Source: Lachnospiraceae bacterium (GTDB lineage Bacteria > Bacillota > Clostridia > Lachnospirales > Lachnospiraceae). Taken from it: DNA of 64,000 nucleotides. Positions 1 to 8,700 of this stretch are shown here, one piece after another. A program made the position numbers and the translations under genes. The stretch lies in assembly GCA_017465095.1 (NCBI GenBank), contig JAFTWX010000099.1, positions 29,625 to 93,624 of the forward strand, written 5' to 3'. The notes beneath the pieces were generated by a model. That model was not told the origin of the DNA, searched no databases, and was given only the letters and a program-made list of their open reading frames with translations. Each line of letters starts with the position of its first letter. Within the stretch, counting starts at the first letter, position 1.

Positions 1-1
1 T

Positions 2-649
2 ACAAAATGTAACCAACTGAAAATGCGTTCACCGAAAGATGGAAAATTATATAAGACTGATGTAGCAGATACCAAGCAGTTGCTTCGCATTATTCAATCC
101 ATTCCTTCGCCGAAGGCAGAGCCATTCAAAATATGGTTATCTAAAGTAGGAGCAGAAAGACTGGAGGAAATTGCAGATCCTGAAAAAGCTGTGGAGAGAG
201 CGGTGGCTACATATAAAGCAAAAGGGTATTCGGATAAATGGATTTCGCAAAGATTGCGGTCTATAGAAATTCGTAAAGAATTGACAGATGAATGGCAAAA
301 TGCAGGAATAAAAAATTCCAAAGAATTTGCCATGCTTACTAATATATTGACGAAGTCGTGGTCCGGAAAAACTGTACAAGAATATAAAAAAGTAAAAGGT
401 TTGAATAAGGAAAGTCTGCGAGACAATATGACCAATACAGAATTGGCGCTTAATCTTTTGGCGGAAGTATCAGTAACAGAAATATCAAGAGCCCAGAATC
501 CAAAAGGTTATGAGGAAACCGAAGAAGTAACGATAGCCGGTGGAGAAATCGCCGGAAATGCCAGAAAGGAACTGGAGAAAAAATTGGGAAGAAGTGTAAT
601 AAGTAGTGCAAATGCCCGGAATCCGAATTTGCTGGATGATTTGCAATAA
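2..649 (+). CDS. Bro-N family phage antirepressor-like protein (5' end outside window)
   Basis: The reading frame is open to the left edge of the window (Thr-Lys-Cys-Asn-Gln-Leu-Lys precede the first ATG at 23), so this is the C-terminal part of a longer gene. The visible protein carries the late part of a Bro-N domain (TDVADTKQLLRIIQSIPSPK, then KIWLSKVG), as in phage antirepressors and DinD-like DNA-damage proteins. The C-terminal half, with LTKSWSGKTVQEYKKVKGL and an ending rich in AGGEIAGNARKELEKKLG, matches the usual partner region of this family. Such proteins bind DNA in prophages or degraded prophage remnants. No other phage gene is visible. It is followed by a hairpin with a T-run at 700-755 that could end its transcript. 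Family is fairly sure; exact role is unknown. Confidence 0.8.
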   Translation, partial: TKCNQLKMRSPKDGKLYKTDVADTKQLLRIIQSIPSPKAEPFKIWLSKVGAERLEEIADPEKAVERAVATYKAKGYSDKWISQRLRSIEIRKELTDEWQNAGIKNSKEFAMLTNILTKSWSGKTVQEYKKVKGLNKESLRDNMTNTELALNLLAEVSVTEISRAQNPKGYEETEEVTIAGGEIAGNARKELEKKLGRSVISSANARNPNLLDDLQ

Positions 650-689
650 AATAGCAAAAATAAAATATTTCTTTTGACATACAAATAAG

Positions 690-718
690 GCATAAAATAC
701 CTCCATTTACAAATACTA
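690..718 (+). promoter_or_regulatory. Candidate sigma-G-type promoter of spoVT
   Basis: GCATA at 690-694 fits the sigma-G -35 consensus. AATACTA at 712-718 fits the -10 CATNNTA at all but the first base. The spacer is 17 nt (about 18 is usual). spoVT is a sigma-G gene in Bacillus subtilis, which makes this reading plausible. A TTGACA at 674-679 is also present but has no good -10 at normal spacing. The inferred start, near 725, lies inside the loop of the 700-747 hairpin. Confidence 0.45.
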
Positions 719-755
719 CTCACAGACGTAGAAAATGTAAATGGAGGATTTTTTT
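700..755 (+). promoter_or_regulatory. Hairpin sequestering the spoVT Shine-Dalgarno, terminator-like
   Basis: CCTCCATTTAC (700-710) and GTAAATGGAGG (737-747) form a perfect 11-bp stem. A short inner CTAC/GTAG pair lies at 716-719 and 728-731. The 3' arm contains the GGAGG that serves as ribosome binding site for the ATG at 758, and it is followed by seven T residues. In RNA reading through from upstream it could act as an intrinsic terminator and also hide the ribosome binding site. RNA starting inside the loop would lack the 5' arm. Confidence 0.7.
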
Positions 756-757
756 AT

Positions 758-1303
758 ATGAAAGCAACAGGAATTGTAAGAAGAATCGACGATTTGGGTC
801 GTATCGTCATTCCAAAAGAAATCAGAAGAACGCTCCGGATCCGTGAAAGCGATCCGCTTGAAATATTTACGGACAGAGAAGGCGAGATTATTTTAAAGAA
901 ATATTCGCCGATCGGAGAAATGACGACGTTTGCAAAACAATATGCAGAAAGTCTGGCGCAGGTATCCGGGAGGTCGGCGCTTATTGCAGACAGAGATCAG
1001 TTTATCGCAGCAGCCGGCGGATATAAAAGTCTGCTGGGAAAGGCGATGAGCCGGGAAATGGAGGATGCCATTACCGATCGAAAAAGCATTATGACATCAA
1101 AAGGAGAAAAATCATTTATTGAAATATCGGCTGAAAAAACACCGGAGATGGAGCAGTTTGTGTCGGTTCCGATTATCGCTGAGGGAGATGTCATCGGGGT
1201 CGTAATCCTGGCTTCCAATGACAGTTCACAGGTGATGGGCGAAGTCGAGCAGAAGCTTGTGCAATCTGCAGCAGGATTTCTCGGCCGGCAGATGGAGCAG
1301 TAG
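758..1303 (+). CDS. spoVT: Stage V sporulation protein T (AbrB/SpoVT regulator)
   Basis: This 181-residue protein starts with an AbrB-type swapped-hairpin DNA-binding domain (residues 1-48; TGIVRRIDDLGRIVIPKEI). A GAF-like effector domain follows (about 56-178; FVSVPIIAEGDVIGVVIL). Length and domain order equal those of B. subtilis SpoVT, a late forespore regulator that modulates sigma-G genes. The start is set by GGAGG at 743-747, ten bases upstream, inside a hairpin. The neighbour to the right converges on it, and the two 3' ends form a large inverted repeat that includes this gene's last five codons and stop. Clostridial SpoVT also affects solventogenesis and toxin genes in some species; that cannot be judged here. 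Confidence 0.95.
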   Translation: MKATGIVRRIDDLGRIVIPKEIRRTLRIRESDPLEIFTDREGEIILKKYSPIGEMTTFAKQYAESLAQVSGRSALIADRDQFIAAAGGYKSLLGKAMSREMEDAITDRKSIMTSKGEKSFIEISAEKTPEMEQFVSVPIIAEGDVIGVVILASNDSSQVMGEVEQKLVQSAAGFLGRQMEQ

Positions 1304-1614
1304 ATGGAGGATGGAGACAGAAAAAATTTGTAGCTATAAAATATTTCGCAGTGTGAAATAGCTTTAGAATTAGTTAGAGCCTGAAATTTTGTGTTAGGCG
1401 GAAAAACATCACATGTTTGAGGAACGAGAAGAAAAAGACCTCCCTAAGCTTGCTTAGAAGGAGGTCTTTTGATTATCGTTCCGAGTTTGATGTTTTTTCG
1501 ACTGCATTTAACAAAATTTCAGGCTCTTAGTAATTCTTAAGCTATTGAAGTCGAGGAAATTTTTATAGTACAAATATTTTTCTGCCCATCTCTCATCTAC
1601 TGCTCTTCTGCCGG
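1285..1614. repeat. 330-bp imperfect inverted repeat joining the 3' ends of spoVT and degV
   Basis: The left arm (1285-1443) and right arm (1460-1614) are reverse complements at roughly three bases in four over their whole length. They begin at CCGGCAGA on each side, within the last codons of the two convergent genes, and run through both stop codons. Perfect inner blocks are GAGCCTGAAATTTTGT (1377-1392) with its complement at 1511-1526, and AAAAGACCTCC (1433-1443) with its complement at 1460-1470. AATAGC...GAATTA (1357-1372) pairs with 1531-1546 with one mismatch. This looks like an old inverted duplication of a gene end plus terminator. Confidence 0.85.
1433..1470. terminator. Bidirectional intrinsic terminator between spoVT and degV
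   Basis: AAAAGACCTCC and CTAAGC pair with GCTTAG and GGAGGTCTTTT around a two-base loop, with only a small internal bulge. A-rich and T-rich flanks on both sides suit termination in either direction. It forms the tip of the larger 1285-1614 inverted repeat. Confidence 0.8.
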
Positions 1615-2505
1615 ACTGTAATCTGCAAAATATTCTGCGAATTCTCCGTCATCAGCATCGAAGAAGCAGATTCCGACGATACCGCGTCCGGTGTGGGCAC
1701 CGATGGCGCAACCGACGGTGGAAATAAGATATTCCTTCGGAGAAATCTGTTCTTCCAAATATTTTTTTGCGAGGGCAAGAGATTCCTGATCTTCCCCATG
1801 GCAAACGGCAATGACCTGATTTTCCGGGGCATACGCATTTGTTTTCACATATTCTACAAGAGTTTTCAGCGCTTTTTTACCGCCGCGGACTTTCTGAAGG
1901 ACAGAAAGTTTTCCTTCTTTGTCTACAATTAAAATCGGTTTGATATCCAGTGTCTCGCCGATGGTTCCGGAGACTTTGGAAAGTCTTCCGCCCTTGATCA
2001 GATAATTCAGGGTACGCACGGTAAACACGTGGTGAATATGAGAAATATAATAATCAGCCGCTTTTAAAATCGTCTCTTTATCCGCGCCTTTTTCCAACAT
2101 ATGAACGAGTTTGCTCACAAGAAGCCCAAATCCGATGGATGCACATCTGGAGTCGATAATGGTTAAATCAAAGTCCGGATAGTCTTCAAGGACGTTGGCT
2201 TTGGCAATGTTCGCAGCATTGAATGTTCCGGCAATTCCTGTGGAGAAGCACAGATAAATAACACTGTCTCCTGCCTGTGCATAAGGACGGAACGCATTTT
2301 CAAACATTTCCGGATTGATATGGTAAGTGCGGATATCACGTTTGATATCGTCGAGGATATCGTAGAACTCACCTGTCTGAATGGTATCCCCGTCAAAATA
2401 ATCTACTTCGTCAATGACAACCGGTGTCGGAATTACGTGCAGACCATGTGTTTGTACATAATTTTTCGGGAGGTCACTGGCTGAATCTGTAATAATTTTT
2501 AACAT
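1597..2505 (-). CDS. DegV family fatty-acid-binding protein
   Basis: The 302-residue protein has the DegV fold signatures: an N-terminal TDSASDLP, a central CFSTGIAGTFNAA, and IGAHTGRGIVGICFF near the end. DegV/FakB proteins bind a single fatty acid in a deep pocket; in several Firmicutes they present it to the kinase FakA for phosphorylation before membrane lipid synthesis. No FakA is in this window, so a FakB role is inference. AAAGGGGGAAA lies just before the ATG. A promoter with good spacing lies upstream (2544-2572). The last codons and stop form part of an inverted repeat shared with spoVT. Two further DegV genes lie at 15.7-17.5 kb but are more like each other than like this one. Confidence 0.9.
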   Translation of the reverse strand: MLKIITDSASDLPKNYVQTHGLHVIPTPVVIDEVDYFDGDTIQTGEFYDILDDIKRDIRTYHINPEMFENAFRPYAQAGDSVIYLCFSTGIAGTFNAANIAKANVLEDYPDFDLTIIDSRCASIGFGLLVSKLVHMLEKGADKETILKAADYYISHIHHVFTVRTLNYLIKGGRLSKVSGTIGETLDIKPILIVDKEGKLSVLQKVRGGKKALKTLVEYVKTNAYAPENQVIAVCHGEDQESLALAKKYLEEQISPKEYLISTVGCAIGAHTGRGIVGICFFDADDGEFAEYFADYSPAEEQ

Positions 2506-2520
2506 AATATTTCCCCCTTT

Positions 2521-2572
2521 TGAGGCCTCATAAATTCCATATGATTATAAAACAAAAAGAGAGGGAAATCAA
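2521..2572 (-). promoter_or_regulatory. Promoter of the 1597-2505 degV gene, with a palindrome downstream
   Basis: Read on the minus strand, TTGATT (2567-2572) and TATAAT (2544-2549) are separated by 17 nt. The perfect palindrome TGAGGCCTCA at 2521-2530 lies just after the expected transcription start and could be an operator. The -35 element overlaps the stop codon of the upstream pncB gene. Confidence 0.65.
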
Positions 2573-4023
2573 TCCTTGCCCATCTGATCCAGAAGACTGA
2601 TCTTGATATCGTAAAGTCTTGCAGATAAATCGACATATACTTTATGCGGATTTACAAGACGTCTTGTCTCCGGCCAGAGTGTTTCCAATTCCTGCTGGCA
2701 GTAAGCGCGGATATCCATTACCTTCGGGGATTCGTAAACACATTCACCGCCGAGGAATACCGGAACCATCAGTTCGCGGATGGTATAAGTACCTGCAGCT
2801 AATTTTGTTTTCTTCCAAGGCTCCACCGGGTCAAAAAGAAGCATTGGCTCATTTTCATCAAAAGTTTCACCTACAAGACAGATGAGATCGGCTTTGATTT
2901 TGCCGGTATCTTTTTCGTAAATACGGTAAATCATTTTGTTGCCCGGGTTGGTCACCTTTTCCGTGTTTTCGGAAAGCTTGATTTTCGGAATAAACTTACC
3001 GTCTTTTCCTTTGATGGCAGCAAGCTTATAAACGCCGCCGAAGGACGGACAGTCTTTGCTGGTAATCAGGTGAGTTCCCACACCCCAGGAGGTGATAGTG
3101 GCGCCCTGTGCCTTCAAGCTGTCAATCAGGTTTTCGTCAAGGTCGTTGGATGCGGAGATGATTGCATCCGGGAAACCTGCTTCATCCAGCATTTTTCTGG
3201 CTTTTTTAGAAAGATAAGCAAGGTCACCGGAATCAAGACGGATACCGTATTTTTTGGATTTGATACCGGCCTTACGCATTTCGGTAAATACACGGATGGC
3301 ATTCGGAACACCGGATTTGAGTGTATCGTAAGTGTCGACTAACAAAATGCATGCATCCGGGTAAATATCCGCATAAGCTTTGAATGCTGTGTATTCGTCC
3401 GGAAAACTCATAATCCAGCTGTGTGCGTGAGTTCCGCTGACCGGAACATCAAAAAGTTGTCCGGCGAGAACATTGGAAGTACCGACACATCCGCCGATCA
3501 TGGCAGCTCTTGCACCGTATGTACCGGCGTCCGGACCTTGTGAACGGCGAAGACCGAATTCCATAATACCGTCGCCTTTTGCCGCAAAGCACACGCGGGA
3601 AGCCTTGGTAGCAATCAGACTCTGGTGATTGATAATGTTGAGGATTGCTGTTTCCACAAGCTGTGCCTGCATAATCGGAGCGATGACCTTAATCATCGGT
3701 TCGCGCGGGAACATAACGCTTCCTTCCGGGATAGCGTAGATGTCACCGGTAAATTTAAAGTCTTTTAAGTAAGCGAGGAAATCCTCTGAAAAGATGCCGA
3801 GACTTGCAAGATAGTCAATGTCTTCCTGCTCGAAGCGCAGTTCTTTCACATACTGGATTACCTGCTCAAGGCCGGCCATGATGGAATATCCGCTGTCCAT
3901 AGGATTATTGCGGAAAAACGCATCAAAGATGACAGTTTCATTCATATCTTTGTGATTGAAATAGCCCTGCATCATCGTAAGTTCGTAGAGGTCGGTCAGG
4001 AGTGTTAAATTTTGTCTGTCCAT
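2569..4023 (-). CDS. pncB: Nicotinate phosphoribosyltransferase
   Basis: This 484-residue protein converts nicotinate and PRPP to nicotinate mononucleotide, the first step of NAD salvage (Preiss-Handler route). Family marks include the start LLTDLYELTMMQGYF, the substrate-binding GLRRSQGPDAG, the SGTHAHSWIMSF segment around the catalytic histidine region, and IRLDSGDLAYLS. Length suits the long Firmicute/actinobacterial PncB form. The gene starts two bases after the end of the upstream MFS gene; its ribosome site GGAGG lies in the last codons of that gene, so the two are almost certainly cotranscribed. That pairing suggests, but does not prove, that the transporter handles a pyridine precursor. 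Confidence 0.93.
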   Translation of the reverse strand: MDRQNLTLLTDLYELTMMQGYFNHKDMNETVIFDAFFRNNPMDSGYSIMAGLEQVIQYVKELRFEQEDIDYLASLGIFSEDFLAYLKDFKFTGDIYAIPEGSVMFPREPMIKVIAPIMQAQLVETAILNIINHQSLIATKASRVCFAAKGDGIMEFGLRRSQGPDAGTYGARAAMIGGCVGTSNVLAGQLFDVPVSGTHAHSWIMSFPDEYTAFKAYADIYPDACILLVDTYDTLKSGVPNAIRVFTEMRKAGIKSKKYGIRLDSGDLAYLSKKARKMLDEAGFPDAIISASNDLDENLIDSLKAQGATITSWGVGTHLITSKDCPSFGGVYKLAAIKGKDGKFIPKIKLSENTEKVTNPGNKMIYRIYEKDTGKIKADLICLVGETFDENEPMLLFDPVEPWKKTKLAAGTYTIRELMVPVFLGGECVYESPKVMDIRAYCQQELETLWPETRRLVNPHKVYVDLSARLYDIKISLLDQMGKD

Positions 4024-4025
4024 TT

Positions 4026-5273
4026 TTATTTTTCCTCCGCAATTGCTATTTTTTCCGATTTACAAATCAGTATAAAGCCGATAATAAATAAAACAATCAG
4101 TGTCAGAACACCGTATCTTGAGCTGTGGAATACGAGCGCACAGATTGAAAGGATGAGTGGTCCGAAAAAGTCCGCAAATTTTCCGAAAATATCAAAAAAT
4201 CCAAAGTATTCGCTGGCTTCTTTTTTCGGAATCAGCTTACCGAAGTGAGAGCGGGACAAAGCCTGCACACCGCCCTGGCACATTCCTACAGCGACTGCCA
4301 GAATCCAGAATTCCGTCGGAGTATCCAGGCCGTAGCCGAAAATACAAATCAGGCAGTAACATATGATAAATATTTTAATCATCTTCAAAGTTCCGAATTT
4401 GGTTGCCAGCTTTGCGCTGAAAAGTGCACACGGGAAAGCGACAATTTGTGTCAAAAGCAGTGCAAGAATCATTTGCGTCGAATCAATTCCGACCTCGCCG
4501 CCATAGGTGGTTGCCATGGAGATAATCGTGTAAACACCGTCAATGTAAAAGAAATAACCGATGATAAAATAAAGCAGGCTTCGGTCACGTTTCAGTTTCA
4601 GGAAGGTAACCCAAAGACGCCGGAAGCTGTGGCGCACGACATTCTGTTTCGGGCGCAGGAAGTGCGTCTGCTTTACATTTTTTAAAAGAGGTAATGTCAG
4701 TATGAGCCACCAAAGCATAGTGATCACAAAGGAAAGTCTTGTGGCTGTTACCGTGGATAGACCGAATGGTTTCAGAAGAATCAGTGCGATTCCGATAACA
4801 AACGGAATACAACTTCCGATATATCCCATGGCGTAACCAAAGGATGAAATGTGGTCCATCCGTTCGTCGGTGGTGACATCTACAAGCATGGAGTCATATA
4901 AAATGTTACATGCGGAGTAACCCAGTCGCGCCACAATGAAAAAGGCCAAAAACACAACCCAGTTCGATGCAATGGTAAATGCGATGCCGCCGCCGATACC
5001 CATACAGAGGAAAAAAACAAAGATTTTTTTCTTCATGTTTTGGTAATCTGCCAATGCGCCCAAAATCGGGGCAAGAAGGGCAAGTATCAAAATTGCAACC
5101 GATGTCGTACTGGCCCAGATAGAAGTGGCATGTGATGCGCTGATGCCTGCTTCTGTTGCAAGCCCCCGGAAATAAATCGGGATGGTGGCCGTAAGTATCA
5201 TAATAAATGCAGAGTTAGCCACGTCATACAAAACCCAGCTGAGCTCTGTTTTTGTTAATTTTTGTTTGTTCAT
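4026..5273 (-). CDS. MFS transporter of the UMF1/Atg22-like family
   Basis: A 415-residue integral membrane protein with about twelve hydrophobic segments. It starts with TELSWVLYDVANSAF, typical of UMF1/Atg22-like major-facilitator proteins (yeast Atg22 exports amino acids from the vacuole). A conserved ALADYQNMKK loop after the third segment corresponds to the MFS motif A position, and GGVQALSRSHFGKLIP is another family mark. Substrate is unknown. It is the first gene of a two-gene unit with pncB (two-base spacing). Upstream, a TATAAT lies at 5314-5319 on the minus strand with a poor -35, so the promoter is uncertain. Confidence 0.85.
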   Translation of the reverse strand: MNKQKLTKTELSWVLYDVANSAFIMILTATIPIYFRGLATEAGISASHATSIWASTTSVAILILALLAPILGALADYQNMKKKIFVFFLCMGIGGGIAFTIASNWVVFLAFFIVARLGYSACNILYDSMLVDVTTDERMDHISSFGYAMGYIGSCIPFVIGIALILLKPFGLSTVTATRLSFVITMLWWLILTLPLLKNVKQTHFLRPKQNVVRHSFRRLWVTFLKLKRDRSLLYFIIGYFFYIDGVYTIISMATTYGGEVGIDSTQMILALLLTQIVAFPCALFSAKLATKFGTLKMIKIFIICYCLICIFGYGLDTPTEFWILAVAVGMCQGGVQALSRSHFGKLIPKKEASEYFGFFDIFGKFADFFGPLILSICALVFHSSRYGVLTLIVLFIIGFILICKSEKIAIAEEK

Positions 5274-5362
5274 TTTTGGTCCTCTCAGATTGGCGAATTC
5301 TTAAAACGAAATTATTATAGCACTTTCCTATTATAATTACCATGTTTACTTCATAAAATCCC

Positions 5363-5392
5363 TTGACAATGCCCATAAATGCGCACTATAAT
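5363..5392 (+). promoter_or_regulatory. Sigma-A promoter of the ileS T-box transcript
   Basis: TTGACA (5363-5368) and TATAAT (5387-5392) are both perfect consensus hexamers, with an 18-nt spacer. The transcript would begin near 5399, immediately before the T-box leader. Confidence 0.9.
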
Positions 5393-5398
5393 TCGGAT

Positions 5399-5666
5399 TA
5401 GAGAGAAAGACGATGACGAAGACAGTAAGCTGTCAGCCAAAGGCAAAGCGAGTCGGGGACGGTGTAAGCCCGGTGCGAGTAGCAGACAGCCCAATATCAC
5501 TTCTGAGTTGCAGACTGAAACACAGCAGGAAATCTCTTGTTTGCGAGTAGGTTCTGACGGTTTCCGCTCCGTTACAGCGGGCACATATAAAACACAAACG
5601 TGGGAGTATGCAGTAACAGGTGGTTAACGAAGCGATAGCTCGTCCTTTTACGGACGGGCTTTTTTA
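5399..5666 (+). promoter_or_regulatory. Isoleucine T-box leader (tRNA-sensing riboswitch)
   Basis: The leader has the T-box order of elements. A long structured Stem I contains an ATC isoleucine specifier at 5496-5498 (context AATATCACT). The antiterminator bulge sequence AGGTGGTTAACG sits at 5618-5629, where UGGU can pair with an ACCA tRNA end. An intrinsic terminator follows: AGCTCGTCC (5637-5645) pairs with GGACGGGCT (5652-5660), then six T residues. Uncharged tRNA-Ile should favour antitermination and raise ileS expression. The T-box core deviates from the textbook GGTACCGCG by reading GGTTAACGAAG. Confidence 0.93.
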
Positions 5667-5724
5667 TTTGAAAGCTCCGGTGATCCTTCCGGATGTCTGC
5701 ATTCAAACAACAGGAGGTAGAAAC

Positions 5725-8700
5725 ATGTACGAAAAAGTATCCACGAATCTCAATTTCGTAGAACGCGAAAAAGAAACTGAAAAATTTTGGCGTGAAAATG
5801 ACATTTTCAGAAAGAGTATGAAAGCCAGAGAAGGATGTCCGACTTACACGTTTTATGACGGACCGCCGACGGCCAACGGAAAACCGCATATCGGTCACGT
5901 GCTGACACGTGTTATCAAGGATATGATTCCGAGATACAGAACAATGAAAGGTTATATGGTTCCGCGTAAGGCCGGATGGGATACCCACGGCTTACCGGTT
6001 GAGCTTGAAGTAGAAAAGTTAGTCGGTATCGACGGAAAAGAACAGATTGAAGCATACGGTCTCGATCCGTTTATTTCCAAATGTAAAGAAAGTGTTTGGA
6101 AATACAAAGGAATGTGGGAAGACTTCTCGCAGACCGTTGGTTTCTGGGCAGATATGGATGACCCGTATGTAACTTACGATGACAATTTCATTGAGTCCGA
6201 GTGGTGGGCGCTGAAAGAAATTTGGGACAAAGGGTTGCTTTACAAAGGATTTAAAATCGTTCCTTACTGTCCGCGCTGCGGAACTCCGCTTTCTTCCCAT
6301 GAGGTAGCACAGGGTTACAAAGCAGTGAAAGAGCGCTCTGCGGTTGTCCGCTTCAAAGTGGTAAATGAAGATGCGTACTTCCTTGCATGGACGACCACAC
6401 CTTGGACACTTCCGAGTAACGTGGCACTTTGTGTGAATCCGGATGAGACTTATGTGAAAGTAAAAGCCGCAGACAACTACACGTACTATATGGCGGAAGC
6501 ATTGCTTGACAAGGTGCTCGGCGCTTTGGCAGCAGAAGGCGAAAAAGCATACGAGGTACTTGAGACTTACAAAGGTACCGACCTGGAGCGCAAGGAGTAC
6601 GAACCGCTCTTTAAGTGCGCAGGTGAGGCGGCAGAAAAACAGGGCAAAAAAGGCCACTATGTGACATGTGATAATTACGTTACGATGACAGACGGTACCG
6701 GTATCGTTCATATCGCTCCGGCGTTCGGTGAGGACGATGCCCAGGTAGGAAGAAAATATGATCTTCCGTTCGTTCAGTTTGTAAACGGAAAAGGTGAGAT
6801 GACAGAGGAAACGGATTACGCAGGTATGTTTGTAAAAGATGCCGACAAGCCAATCCTCATTGACCTTGAAAAAGAAGGAAAACTTTTTGATGCTCCGAAA
6901 TTCGAGCATGATTATCCGTTCTGCTGGAGATGTGACACTCCGCTTATCTACTATGCACGTGAGTCATGGTTTATCAAGATGACAGCAGTGCGCGATGATC
7001 TCGTGCGTAACAATAAGACCGTAAACTGGATTCCGGAATCCATCGGTGAAGGACGTTTCGGAAACTGGCTTGAAAATATTCAGGACTGGGGTATTTCCCG
7101 TGACCGTTATTGGGGAACACCTCTTAATATCTGGCATTGCCAGGACTGCGGACATATGGAATCCATCGGTAGCCGTGAAGAGCTTGCTAAGATGAGCGGA
7201 AACGATGCTGCTCTTACCGTGGAACTTCACAGACCATACATTGATGAGATTACAATTACCTGTCCGGATTGCGGAAAGACCATGAAGCGTGTACCGGAAG
7301 TTATCGACTGCTGGTTTGACTCAGGAGCGATGCCGTTTGCACAGCACCATTATCCGTTTGAGAACAAGGATCTGTTCGAGCAGCAGTTCCCGGCACAGTT
7401 TATTTCCGAAGCAGTTGACCAGACACGTGGATGGTTCTACTCTCTGATGGCAGAATCGACACTCCTGTTCAACAAAGCACCTTATGAGAACGTTATTGTA
7501 TTAGGTCACGTGCAGGATGAAAACGGTCAGAAGATGAGTAAGTCAAAAGGTAATGCCGTGGATCCGTTCGATGCACTGGAAACATACGGAGCAGATGCGA
7601 TCCGCTGGTATTTCTATATCAACTCTGCACCTTGGCTTCCGAACCGTTTCAGCGGAAAAACCGTGCAGGAAGGCCAGCGTAAGTTCATGGGTACACTTTG
7701 GAACACGTATGCGTTCTTTGTACTCTATGCGAACATTGACGGATTTGACGCAAGTAAATATACACTTGATTACGACAAGCTTCCGGTTATGGACAAATGG
7801 CTTCTTTCCAAGTTGAATACCCTGATCACAGAGGTGGACAAAAACCTTGAGAATTATCGTATTCCGGAGACAGCCAGAGCGCTGGATGAGTTTGTTGATG
7901 AGATGAGTAACTGGTATGTGCGCAGAAGCCGTGAGCGTTTCTGGGCAAAAGGAATGGAGCAGGATAAGATCAACGCATACATGACACTGTACACAGCGCT
8001 TGTGACAGTGGCAAAATGTGCAGCTCCGATGATTCCGTTTATGGCGGAAGATATTTACAGAAACCTTGTGTGCACCAGCGATGCATCCGCACCGGAAAGT
8101 GTACATTTGTGTGACTTCCCGGTTGCAAATCCGGATTTCGTGGATAAACAGCTTGAGGAGGACATGGACGCAGTTCTTAAGATTGTTGTTATGGGTCGTG
8201 CCTGCAGAAATACAGCTAACATTAAAAACCGTCAGCCGATCGGAACGATGTTCGTGAAGGCTCCGAAAGCACTCTCTGAGTTCTATCAGGAGATCATCGA
8301 GGATGAATTAAATGTGAAGACCGTGAAATTCACGGACGATGTGAGAGATTTCACAACTTACACATTCAAACCGCAGCTCCGTACCATCGGACCGAAATAC
8401 GGAAAACAGCTCGGCGGAATCAAAAACTATCTTGCCGGTGTAGACGGAAATGAAGCGATGGATACGCTCAAGGCAGGAAATGCTCTCACATTTGATGTGG
8501 ACGGCGTGACCGTAGAGCTTGCAGAGGAAGATCTGCTCATCGAGATGAGCCAGAAGGAAGGTTATATGACAGAAGCGGACAATACCGTGACCGTTGTTCT
8601 CGACACCAACCTGACGGAAGAACTCATCGAGGAAGGTTTCGTGTACGAAATCATCAGCAAGGTACAGACCATGCGTAAGGATTCCGGCTTTGAAGTGATG

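Noticed and set aside
674..698. TTGACA with TAAAAT as a sigma-A promoter for spoVT
   Set aside because: The spacer is only 13 nt, too short for a working sigma-A promoter.
5620..5724. Earlier start for ileS at 5620
   Set aside because: It would translate the T-box antiterminator and terminator; the ATG at 5725 has a strong ribosome site and begins the conserved N terminus.
6019..6909. 296-residue open frame opposite ileS
   Set aside because: It is an antisense shadow of a highly conserved gene, has an implausible composition (many Cys, Phe and His) and no ribosome site.
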